A stretch of 64,000 nucleotides of DNA from Auriscalpium vulgare (lineage: Eukaryota > Basidiomycota > Agaricomycetes > Russulales > Auriscalpiaceae), in the NCBI GenBank assembly GCA_019915015.1, contig JAHBBC010000024.1, positions 1-64,000 of the forward strand, given 5' to 3'. The position numbers were made by a program, and so were the translations under genes. This document shows positions 53,361 to 63,631 of the stretch, piece by piece. Numbering within the stretch: position 1 is the stretch's first letter; each line of letters begins with the position of its first letter. The notes under the pieces were generated by a model that saw only the letters and a list, made by a program, of their open reading frames with translations, ran no database searches and was not told the DNA's origin.

Positions 53361-54761
53361 ATGACCTCCAGACGCGAAAGGAAGGCAGCTGAGGACGAAG
53401 AAGACCGACTGCGGGACGAGCGTATCAGGGCATTCATGAGCACCGTCGACATGACTGACATTAACTTGATGGAAACAAACCCCGCACACCTTCCTAAATA
53501 CGAGAGAAGCTGGCTTGAAAATCAGAAGGTGATAGAGGCAGCGGGATACAGGCTTCGTCCGCGTTATCGTGAGGGCTGGAAGCCATCATGGACTCGGTGG
53601 AGGCTACCGCGGAGCTGGTTCGAGGATGGCCAGTTCAACCCGGTGAGTCTTTTACATGACAGCGGCGACAGATCCTAATTATATCAGACACCGACTATCA
53701 TGGATGCTACTCGTGTCGCAGATGGGAAGCAAGTCGTCATTAAAGTCGTGCCTGAGACATGCGTGTTTGAAGAGGAGATGGCGAAGCTATTCTCTGCTGA
53801 ACCGCATCGACTGGTTCCCCAGAACCACTGCATCCCCCTCGAAGACACGCTCAAGCTCCCAGATGAGCCTACGCCATCGCTTGTATTTCCTAGGATGCGC
53901 CCGTACAACAACCCGCGTTTTAGATCATTTGGAGAGGTTGTAGCGTTTATCCATCAGATTTTTTAGGTCAGTCCTGCTCTCTCCTGCCACGTTGCGAGGA
54001 TTCTCATACACGGGGCAGGGAATCGAATACATGCACAACCTCCATATTGCGCACAAGTAACGCTACTCGTCATATCAACACGTTGAGTGCTGATGATCGC
54101 GTGCAGGGACTGTACCGGCCAGAATATCGTCCTTGACCCCAGCGGGATGTATCCGAACTCTTTTCACCCTATCAAGAAGAACCGCGCCCTCAACTACCAT
54201 TGGTTTGCAAAGTCTTATACGCGCACTCAACGTCCACCCCGCTACTACATTATTGATTTTGGTGCGACAAAATACTACGATCCTGCTGACGGCCCACCCC
54301 TGGACTTTGCCATCCGCGGCGGAGACAAGTCCGCCCCAGAATACCGCAACTTCCCCAACGTACCGCGACTAAATCCCTTCCCGACCGACATCTACTATCT
54401 CGGAAATATATTGCGCCAGGATTTCATGAAGGTGCGAGTCATATGTATTCCGATAAATGCATTTTCTCACTGTCCAGGGCAGAAGTACTACGGCTTTGAG
54501 TTCCTCGAGCCTCTCGTTGCCGATATGGTGCAGGATGACCCGAGCTTGCGGCCGACGATCAGCGTTGTCGCGTCCAGGTTTGCTGAGATCAGCGCCGCGC
54601 TCACAACTTGGAAGCTACGCTCTCGCCTTGTCGGCAGGAAGGATTCTTTCATCCTGGGTCCGTTCAGGTGGATTCGTCACGTCTACCGCACGACAGGGTA
54701 CATAATCACGCGTACTCCGGCTCTGGCTATGCCTCGAGATGAACCTGTCTCGCAAACGTAA
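53361..54761 (+). pseudogene. Kinase-like protein with premature stop and altered HRD motif
   Basis: Exons 53361-53642, 53688-53966, 54019-54056, 54107-54431, 54483-54761 join in phase into a 400-codon protein-kinase-like frame of the type common in Agaricomycetes: VVIKVV (ATP-binding Lys), FGEVVAFIHQIF, GIEYMHNLHIAH, the catalytic loop, YYIIDFGATKYYD (DFG), PLDFAIRGGDKSAPEY, PFPTDIYYLGN, VADMVQDDPSLRPT. The glycine loop is weak, as often in this family. Two lesions: the last codon of exon 2 is TAG (53964-53966), directly before the donor GTCAGT, where Gln or Glu is expected; and the HRD Arg codon split by the next intron is AA/G = Lys, giving HKDCTGQN. The first would truncate the protein before the catalytic loop. 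Confidence 0.7.
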
Positions 54762-55974
54762 TAATCCTCGGCGCTCTTGGCTCACATCTAAGTAACTCAT
54801 ACCCACTACTTACTGACTTTACGGTCGTGCCCAGGTCTCCATCCCTCTCATTGAATATGCCCCGAGTTTTATTAGGAAATCATTCAATTCCTCTACCGAA
54901 GCACGTACAGGGCGAAAGCTGAGAATATCGAGCCACCGCGTTTTCGGCGCTATTCCGCCCCGCTGTCACTCGGCGCCATCTTGGTTCACGACCACCGTAT
55001 GTGCGGAGCCCATCTTCCGCGTCCTGCAAGTGATCGTCGAGCTTCTCTGGTCGCTGGCACTCGTTGTTTTGTCTCCGAAAGCGCCTCCAGGTGAACACGC
55101 TGACCGGATCCAGGGGGACCGTGCTGTGAACGTTTCCGCTTGCGATTCCCGAGAACCTTGTACCGTTGCGCTTGCGCGGCAGAAGCCCCGGGCATCTTTG
55201 CTTGGAGCTAGTGCGCGTCCTTTCCGCCGCTCATACAACTTATGCGGTGCACAGATTCCCAGCACGGTGGGTAAAATGCACAATGTCTACGTGCTTGACG
55301 CCCTCGTCTGACTTCCCATTGTCCGTCTTCAAACATATCACAAATTAATCTCGGCGATCTTCTCATAGATAGGTGAAGGCCAATGATCGGGGACCTTGCG
55401 CAGCTTCTGGTAGCTGGAGAGCCGTGATGATCGCGCTGCACAGGCGGCGGTCCCAATAGAATGATGTCTACGTCGCCCTACTACGTACTCTTCTTCTTCC
55501 ATCATGAATGAACCGTGCGATCGTGAACGCGTGAACTGCCACGCCCCATGTTCTTGATTCAATGTTACTGTCCGCCGATCGCTCTCATGCAGACCTAGCA
55601 GACGGCGAGCTCGGCTGTTTCCAGCTTCCCGGTGATGTAGTACACGCGACCGCATCCCGGCGCCCTGTGACAATTGTGCCACTCCAGCAGAAGTGGCCTC
55701 GAGCGACCTGCGAGGTCATCTGTCGCACTGGCATAGGGTACGCGCCATACTCGCACCTTCACGTAATGTGCACGGACCTTTTCCCTTTCCGCAACAATGC
55801 CGACATCGATCATGGCATGTACCCCACACGCCACAAGCCGCATGCCAGTCTCTTTCTCAAAACTGCCTGAAGAGAAACAAATCAATTGCTCCGTCCGCGC
55901 AAATTGTTACATTGTGTGTACACAACGAGCGCCCCAGAGACATGGCGGCTAGGGCCGTGTTCAAATGACCTCGC
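54762..55974. other. Intergenic, no convincing gene
   Basis: Frames of 60-115 codons on both strands without recognisable motifs or splice-supported continuity. Confidence 0.4.
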
Positions 55975-56375
55975 CTCCTGAAATTAAGCGAAACATCCCT
56001 ACCGTCATTCTTTCTTGTTGGCCGCCTGGATCGCTTCGTCTGATACCGTAAATGCCTCCCGCTGCTATGTTTACGGCCCGGACGAAGCTGCCTCCGAAGA
56101 GAGCGCTGCGAGGAGGCGCGCGCGGTTGGACAGTGTCGACGTAAACGAGACTGGGCTGATCTTGCGCGCACATCGGACGCCGCCGACTCGCATGGCGTCC
56201 TCTCCAGAAAAAAGATCAGGATGGCACATCGTTTTGCGCGTACGGCGTCCCATGCACATTGACTAGCGTGACCTCTGCCAAGTTCTGCCCTGAAGAGTTC
56301 CCTGGACCTTTTCTCCTGGGCGCCCGACATCTGTTTATAGAGCTTCCCGCCGGCCCGCTGACGGGAATGGACGTA
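55975..56375 (-). pseudogene. MaoC dehydratase remnant (middle exons)
   Basis: Starts at the parent's PTVSGPGWKLKK region (here PVSGPAGS in one frame) and runs through SGAQEKRS, AEVTLVNVHGTPYAQNDV (parent AELTLVDAQGTPYTRSYV) before decaying into unrelated sequence near 55980. The break between spacer and MaoC sequence is at the same parental position as in the remnant at 59620-60270. No active-site exon remains. Confidence 0.65.
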
Positions 56376-56819
56376 GGGGGGAAATAGGGTTGAAGGATAG
56401 AATCGGAGTAGGGACAGTGTAGGCGGTCGGTCGAACGGGCGGTCGAGAGCGGGCGAAACGAGAGCGGGCGAAACGAAGTAGCGTGCGGTGCGGCTTGGTG
56501 ATGATACTCCGTAGAAGAGCTGCATTTGTTGGATGAATGACGGGACATTAGAGGAAGGTAGGCGAAGTACGCCGATTGAGGGTTTCACAGAATGACGTGG
56601 GGGCTTGCTAGGCCGTCTCGCTGGGATGGGCTAGTGGAAGCTGGGATAGGTGGCATGTGGAGTGCGCTAGATCTGGGAAGCGAACCGCTAGCACGGTATG
56701 TGGGGAAAAGCGGGCCAAATGAGTGCGATAGTAGAGCAGTTGCAATCCGGTTTTAGCGGTCTTCACATTTTCACGGTTCCAGTCTGTGAACGAGACCGTA
56801 GGAGCGAAACGCGTTGGAA

Positions 56820-57902
56820 TTATAGCCAATCGACATCCCATCGAGGGTACTGCATGATGATCAGCCTTGCACGGTATACCAATTGACTCGTGAGACTCAC
56901 CGGAAAGTCTATAGGGGCTTGACGTATCTCCAATTGCACACCGCGGTCACGGCATATCGATTCCAACGCTTTGATCTGTGCCTCCGTCGCCCTGCGTGTC
57001 GTAGTGACGAGCTGCAAATTGGCCAGCGCACCCAGCGCCGCAACCGTGCAGTCCGTGGCATCCATTGGGGTAGTGTTCCAAGCGTGGTATCCAACATGGC
57101 GCAGGTTCGGCGGGAACGCGACGTCCTCCTGGGGCAAATCCGTGAAGATGAAGCTCTCGAGGCGCTCAAGGCGCTCGAGATAAGCTTGCGGCGGGAAGAA
57201 TCCCATCACGCGCAGCGTATGTAGCTCAGGGAGTACGCTATGGAGTGGCTGCCATGCAGCATCGTCCCAAAATGGTTCTATCAGCTCGAGATCCCGGAGT
57301 GCAGCAAAATCGTTGTTGGGTGACAATAACCAATCGAGAGAGTCCGGCTGGAGTAACGCCTGCAGGGCTCCGGTCCCTGATATCGGCGTCAGGGCATCTA
57401 TGTGGCAACCGTCCACATCAAGCGCGCGAAGATTTGGCCATGTCCGTAGGAGGAGGGCGACGAAGGAAGGCGGTCCGTACGAGAGCATAAACACCGGATG
57501 CAGCTGGAGGGCACGCAGGCGACCTTCGAGCGCAGGATACATGTCTTCGTCGAGCCTAGATAGATGGATAGAGATGCCCTGAACCTGCGGGCAGACCTCG
57601 AGTAGAGCGACATCGTCTGAGAATTCGGAAGTGGATTTGTCGAAAGAGATGGACAGGTCGATCGAGCGGACGGCCACGGAGAGGCGTGTGGTGGTGCGGA
57701 GAGTGCGAATGAGTGATTTCATTTTGTCATTGCGGGCATGCTCGGGTATACGGCGGAAGAGGAGGCGCTGCGCGGTGGGAGTCCACGCAATGCAGACCAG
57801 GGCGCAGGCGGAAAGAGTGGCATAATCGACTGTATCCGATTGGGACAGCCGATATACCCATTCAATGATGAGAATTTGGACCTCCAGTGGTGTATTCGTC
57901 AT
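56820..57902 (-). CDS. F-box-like protein, subfamily B, copy 3
   Basis: ATG at 57902: MTNTPLEVQILIIEWVYRLSQSDTVDYATLSACALVCIAWTPTAQRLLFRRIPEHARN. Leucine-rich remainder: VALLEVCPQVQGISIHL, LRALDVDGCHIDAL, LRDLELIEPFW, LPELHTLRVMGFFPPQAYLERLERL. Terminal intron 56850-56900 (51 bases); spliced product 343 residues ending YPRWDVDWL. Relative to copies 1 and 2 a block near ALQALLQPDS lost the T-L-x-L residues. Presumed SCF adaptor. Confidence 0.75.
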   Translation of the reverse strand: MTNTPLEVQILIIEWVYRLSQSDTVDYATLSACALVCIAWTPTAQRLLFRRIPEHARNDKMKSLIRTLRTTTRLSVAVRSIDLSISFDKSTSEFSDDVALLEVCPQVQGISIHLSRLDEDMYPALEGRLRALQLHPVFMLSYGPPSFVALLLRTWPNLRALDVDGCHIDALTPISGTGALQALLQPDSLDWLLSPNNDFAALRDLELIEPFWDDAAWQPLHSVLPELHTLRVMGFFPPQAYLERLERLESFIFTDLPQEDVAFPPNLRHVGYHAWNTTPMDATDCTVAALGALANLQLVTTTRRATEAQIKALESICRDRGVQLEIRQAPIDFPVSLTSQLVYRARLIIMQYPRWDVDWL

Positions 57903-58029
57903 GACGCCGCGGCAAACTGACAATATTGGAGAGGTGAGATGATGACACCAAGAGATGCGTGGCTCGTACACACCTCGAAACAAGGTCACAGAAATCTCCT
58001 CTGCTGGGTTTGAGGCTCTTATCATACGG

Positions 58030-59600
58030 TATCAACAGACGCATGCAATTGAAACATACGCAGCTACTCACCGAGACTTCAAGGCGTCCGTTCAGCAAAT
58101 ACGGTGACGTGTCAAAGCGGTGTCAAAGCGACAGTGTACTTAAAATGCTGATTCCCAAAAGATGTGTTGTGTAAATCGAATGTGTCAAACTATCAGGCCC
58201 ACAAGACGGTAGGGCAGATGGGTGTGAACGCGTGTGGTGGACTGATTAAAGGCAAGCCTTAGCCTATGTAGGCAAGCTTGCTGGCGGATAGGCTCGGCAA
58301 ATCCCGGCGTAGCTCGCCTTCAACAGCACCATCCACGCCTGCCGTCGACCGCTCGCCCGACACCCTGCTGCGTCCCCTGGATGCTCTGGACTACCTCTCC
58401 TTTGAACTCTGACTGCGGCAACCCTATACACAGTAGCGTATCCACCGTATTTCGTCCGAGCAGTTGCTCATCATGATGTCTTTGCAGCAACTCTGCAGTG
58501 CAGGAAGTGCTCGTCGTTTCGGCGAGTGTGCGGGGGTCCTCAAGAGTGAAAGGCAGGGTGGAGTCGATGTAGATGGTACGTGATGAGCACACATGTGCCA
58601 CACCTCGCTAACATCGCACCCAGCTGTTGCCGCTCATATCGCACCGCCGGGTCTGCCGCGAGCGACGACACACCATCGTGCCGTCATACATCACTGGATT
58701 CTCTTCCAATGCGCGTCGAGCCTCACAGTCAAGCGATCGGACAATGTTTAAGTGGCGCAACAAGAGGAGAGCCTCTCGGTGGTCTGACCCCGATCTCTTC
58801 GACGCCGTAGCTCCAAATGCCGCTCGTCATCTGGACCGTGGTTCCTGTTTTACGCAACAGGAACTGAGACGAGACTTGGGAGGGTTCCGAACCCCCGCTG
58901 AGCTGGATGATTCGTCGGTAGGGAAGAATACAGGTGCGTGTTCTTGTCCTTGTTCTCATGCCTTCGACCGACGCACATACATAGGTCCTTTTGGAATCAT
59001 ATCTTCTGGAAGCCGCCTTTACGAGCCTACCGATTCTCATCCGCCCAAGCCTGTGCCACTCTTCCTGCTGGGTCCGACCGGCGACAATCGCCCCTCTACC
59101 GGTCGGTCACTCACATCTTCTCTGCTTGCCTTCTGCTGCTAGTCTCCACCGGGCATGCGTTACTTTTCCGCGATTCGTGCTTTTCTTACTGTCACCAGCT
59201 TTCATTGAGTCGGGGTTTGTCGAACATCGGTGGCGGACTGGATCCCGATCTTCGCGCACCTAGAAGGGAAACGGCATGGCACTCATGAATCCAGATTGTG
59301 TAGATTTGCAAACAAAAGAGTCGTTCACAATTATTGTCAGCCAAGCGCTCGGAATTTGTACGAGTCGACGCCGCCTCGCCGTCAAGCGGGAGCCGTAACA
59401 ATATCAATAAGTGCACTGGGACAACAGATCTGAACAACGCTATTTAAAAGAGGGCGATTTACAGTCGAGAAGGTTGCTCAGGGTGCGGCAGCGAGAAAAT
59501 TGAAGTGAGCGCGGGTGGTTGGAAGCGTCGATTGAGCAAACAAGACGTATAGTCTCCTACAAATCTAATTATTTGAGAAATAATGAGCGTGGATCCAATT
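58030..59600. other. Spacer between F-box B units, no convincing gene
   Basis: A minus-strand frame at 58320-58601 has protein-like composition (DPRTLAETTSTSCTAELLQR, HHDEQLLGRNTVDTLLCIGL) and could be the remnant of a gene I do not recognise. Nothing else stands out. Confidence 0.35.
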
Positions 59601-59619
59601 GTGCACAACGATCACGTAC

Positions 59620-60270
59620 CTCTCGCACATATGGTAATCCTGGGATGTGCTTGACGACAGGGCGGGCCGCTCGCAGAGACAATCCCGCTGCGGATGAACG
59701 CGTTGTATCCACTGGCGAGCAACTGCGTAGTGGGCTCGCTCGGACTGATCGCGCTCCGAAGGGCCCGCGCAGAGAAACCATACTTGGAGAGCCTGTGCAG
59801 GATCATGCCGAAGGCTGCCTGGCCGATGCGCGGGTTTCAGAGGCGTGAGGAAGCGTTGTTGGTGGCTGGGGTAAAAGGAAACGACATGCAAGGGCCGCAG
59901 CAATGTGACTAGCCACCGCTCAAGCGGTTTAGCACCGCCTATTCGGACGCCGTATTTTCTCTCAGCAACTAGTCCAGCTTCTGGTCCGTCGGTTATCGAC
60001 TTCGCCTTCGGAGGCGCGGTTCGCGTGAACCGCCCACCCGTGATCTTCGCGCGTACATTGAACGCCGCCGACGACTTGCACGGCGTCTTCTCCAGAATAA
60101 AGTGCGGCCCGATGGCACATCGTTTTGCGCGTACAGCGTCCCGTGCACATTGACGAGCGTGACCTCCGCATTCTGCCCTGAAGAGTTCCCCGGACCTTGT
60201 CTCCTGGGCGCCTGACATCTGCTTGTAGAGCTTCCCGCAGGCCCGCTGACGGTCGGGAATGGACGTAGGG
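59620..60270 (-). pseudogene. MaoC dehydratase remnant (middle to last exon)
   Basis: From PTVSGPAGS near 60250 through NAEVTLVNVHGTLYAQND, AGLVAERKYGVRIGG (parent PDWLARDQTTPEQ region, out of frame) to ILHRLSKYGFSARALRSAIS near 59800 (parent ILHGLSTYGFSARALLSAVG). Many small indels; the conserved D-x-N-P-L-H hydratase motif is lost and no SKL end is present. Confidence 0.7.
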
Positions 60271-60780
60271 GGAAATAGGGTTGAAGGATCGGAGTTGGCA
60301 GCATCCCTGCCAATTGTTGGCGTCTTCGTTTCGAGAGGGCCAGGTGGATGGGAGATTCGGAGTAGGGACAGTGCGGTCGGTCGAGCGGGCGGTCGAGAAC
60401 GAGCGAAATGGAGGAGCGAGCGAAACGATGTAGCGTGCGGTGCGGTTTGGCGATGATCTTGCATACTCCACAGAAGAGCTGGTTTTGTTGGATGAATGAC
60501 GGACGTTGGAGGAAGGTAGATGAGGTACGCCAATTGAGGTTTTCACAGAATGGCGGGGAGCTTGCTAGGCCGTCTCGCCGGAATGGGCTAGGGGAAGTTG
60601 GGATAGGATGGCACGCGGAGGGTGCTGGATGTGGTGAACGAGGCGCTGTCAAGGTATGCGGGGCAAATTGGGCCAAATGAGACTTGAGTGCCATAGTAGA
60701 GCAGTTGCAATCCGGCATTAGCGGTCTTCCCGTCTTCTCTGTTCCAGTCAGTGAATGAGACGGAGCGAGCCACGTTCGAA

Positions 60781-61862
60781 TTAAATCCAATCGACATCCC
60801 ATCGAGGGCACTGCATGATGATCAGCTTTGCACGGCATACCAGTCGTGACTCATAATACTCACCGGAAAGTCCTGAGGGCTTTGACGTATCTCCAATTCC
60901 ACACCGCGGTCCCGGCATACAGATTCCAATGCATTGATCTGCCCCTCCGTCGCGCTGCGCGTCGTAGTGACGAGCTTCAAATTTGCCAGCGCACCCAGCG
61001 CCGCAACCGTGCGGCCCATGTCCCTGGGGATAGTATACCAAGCGTGGTATCCAACATGGCGCAGGTTCGGCGGGAACGCGACGTCCTCCAGGGGCAAATC
61101 CGTGAAGATGAAGCTCTCGAGGCGCTCAAGGGTCTCGAGGAAGTCTTGCGGCGGGAAGAAACCCATTACGCGCAGGGTATGTAGGTCAGGGAGCACGCTA
61201 TGTAGCTGCTGCCACGCGGCATCGTCCCAAAATTGTTCTATCAGCTCGAGATCCCGGAGTGCAGTAAAATCATTCTTTGGTGACAACAACCAATTGAGAG
61301 AGTCCGGCTGGAGGAGAGTCAACGCCTGCAGGGCTCCGGTTCCCGAAATCGGCGTCAGGCCATCAGTGTCGCAACCGTCCACATCAATCGCGCGAAGACT
61401 TGGCCATGTCCGCAGGAGGAGGGCGATGAAGGAAGGCGGTCCATGCGGACACAGGAACACCGGCTGCAGCTGGAAGGCACGCAGCCGAGATCGGAGCGCA
61501 GGATACATGTCGTAACCGAGCATATGCTCCTTGATAGTGATGCCTTGAACCTGCGGGCAGACCTCGAGAAGAGCGACATCGTCTGAGAATTCGGAATTGG
61601 ATTTGACCCAGCGGACTGTCAGGCCAATGGAGCGGACGGCCGCGGAGAGGTGTGGGTTGGTGCGGAGAGTGCGAATGAGTGATTTTATTTTGTAGCCATT
61701 GTGGGCATGCTGGGGTATACGGCGGAAGAGGAGGCGCTGCGCGGTGGGAGTCCACGCACGACAGACCAAGGCACAGGCGCAAAGGGTGGCATAGTTCGAT
61801 TGGGACAGCCGATATATCCATTCTACGATGAGGATGTGCACTTCCAGGGGTGTATTCGCCAT
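60781..61862 (-). CDS. F-box-like protein, subfamily B, copy 4
   Basis: ATG at 61862: MANTPLEVHILIVEWIYRLSQSNYATLCACALVCRAWTPTAQRLLFRRIPQHAHN; then VALLEVCPQVQGITIKEH, LRAIDVDGCDTDGLTPISG, LRDLELIEQFWDDAAW, LPDLHTLRVMGFFPPQDFLETLERLES. Read through, the frame breaks at 60822, but removal of the terminal intron 60811-60863 (53 bases) restores it: 342 residues ending CPRWDVDWI. The F-box lost the two or three residues before YATL (SQSNYATL against SQSKTVDYATL). Presumed SCF adaptor. Confidence 0.75.
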
Positions 61863-62290
61863 GACGCTGCAGCGAACTGACTTCGGAGAGGTGAGATAAT
61901 GACACAAAGAGTCATGTAGCTTGTACACACCTCAAGACAAGGTCAGAGAAATCTCCTGTTCTCAGTTCTGAGGCTCTAAGAATACGGAATCATCAGAGGC
62001 ATCCGACTGAAGAACGTGAAGCTACTTCACTGATATCAAGTTCGAGGCGTACTACGGTGCGGTGTCAAAGTGACAGCGTAGGATGTTGATCCCGAGGAGA
62101 TATATGGTGTATCGAGTCTCTCGGACTATCTGGTTTTGGACCCTTTGAATGTAGACGGTACAAAGACGGTAGGACAGAAGGTAAGTTGTGAACGCGATGA
62201 ATCTGATGCGGCGGTGGCGGACTTGGCTGCCAGATCGGCAATTCCCGTGAGCACATCTAACAACTCGATTCTCTACCCTCTCCTCAATGC

Positions 62291-63631
62291 TCATAGCTTG
62301 CTCTTCTCCGCCTTCACCACCCATGCCGACCCGCTGATGACCACCTTCCCGGACGTCAAATTTCTCGTCTCATACACCACTTCCGTTGCGCCGCCCGGCG
62401 CAGTGCCGACCTCCCACGCTGCGATTTCGAGCGCGTCGCCGGGTTTGACGGGTGCAGTGAACCGCGCACCGAAAAAGCGCAGGGCAGTGGGCTCGTTTCC
62501 ACCGACCGCGCTCAGCAGTGCCCGCGCAGAGAAGCCGTACGTGGAGAGCCCGTGCAGGATCACGCCGCCGAAGCCCGCGGCCTGGCCGATGCGCGGGTCT
62601 GTAAGGCGTGAGGAAAGGTCACAAGCTTTGGGTAGAAGGGAACGTACCGATGTGCAAGGGATTGTAGTCCCCGCTCAGGCGGTACAGCACCGCTTGCTCA
62701 GGGGTCGTCTGATCTCTCGCCAACCAGTCCGGCTTCCTGTCCTTCGGTATTGGCTTCGCCTTCGGAGGCCCTGCGACTGACTTCGCGAATCGCCCGCCGG
62801 TGACCTTGGCGCCCAGGTTGAAGGACGACGACTGCAACGCACGCATCAGCAGGGTGTCTTCTCGGATAGAAGCCTGGGGTCGGAATGCATACATAGCTGC
62901 GCGTGTACGGTGTGCCCTGCGCGTCGACGAGCGTGAGCTCTGCCTCGAGGATCACACCAGACTTGTTCTCCTGGATGCTAGATATCCTCTTTTTGAGTTT
63001 CCAGCCCGGGCCGCTGACCGTTGGGATTTGCTTCAGAATTTCGATGGTCTGTGTGCCATGGACCTGGTAGCCAACAAAGACCGACAATTAGTTGACGCGT
63101 GCGGTGTCGAAAAATACACGCACGATGCGGTTCGGGTCGAAGACGGGGAAGTCTTCCGGCCCTGTGCGGTCTTTGACGCGGTCGGAGAAAATGTTCACGT
63201 CGGTGTCATCACCTGAACTCGTCTGGTCAGCGTCGAGCGATCGGGGCGGCCGTGGCGGACGACGTGCACACCTTTTAGAGGCAGAATGACAGGGTACGTC
63301 GGAAATGGGGCAAACGACTTGTCTGCAACAAACAGTCAGACAAACAACTTGTACGCTCTTGAGTACGGGGACGCACCAAGCTCTACGCGAAGATCGCCAA
63401 AGTCAGCTACACGTCTTGTGACTTCGACAACCGACACGACGCACCGTATACGAAGTTGTAGTCCGTCCCTTTCGCACCAATGCCGAGCGCATACGCAAGT
63501 AAATCTCGCTTGTTCCAGCTAACCTACGACAGTCGAGTTCTCAGCCAACGCCTGACCCGCAAGTCGACGGGACCTACCGGCTGGTCAGGGTACTGGAAGC
63601 CAACCGCCTTCTCGAGCGCTGCGACGGACAT
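62291..63631 (-). CDS. Peroxisomal MaoC-type enoyl-CoA hydratase 2 / 3-hydroxyacyl-CoA dehydratase
   Basis: Double-hot-dog dehydratase, as in the hydratase-2 part of fungal multifunctional enzyme 2, but free-standing. Exons joined: MSVAALEKAVGFQYPDQP (ATG at 63631), VSWNKRDLLAYALGIGAKG, ADKSFAPFPTYPVILPLK, DVNIFSDRV, VHGTQTIEILKQIPTVSGPG, AELTLVDAQGTPYTRSY, SSSFNLGAKVTGGRFAK, GPPKAKPIPKDRKPDWLARD, then YRLSGDYNPLHI plus DPRIGQAAGFGGVILHGLS, the catalytic D-x-N-P-L-H...G motif, and RFTAPVKPGDALEIAAWEV. It ends in SKL, a peroxisomal import signal. It would hydrate trans-2-enoyl-CoA in peroxisomal beta-oxidation. One very short exon near 63395 is uncertain. Parent of the four degraded copies in this window. 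Confidence 0.85.

Noticed and set aside
58320..58601. Minus-strand frame with HHDEQLLGRNTVD
   Set aside because: Composition is protein-like but it stands alone, with no recognisable domain; kept only as a remark on the spacer.
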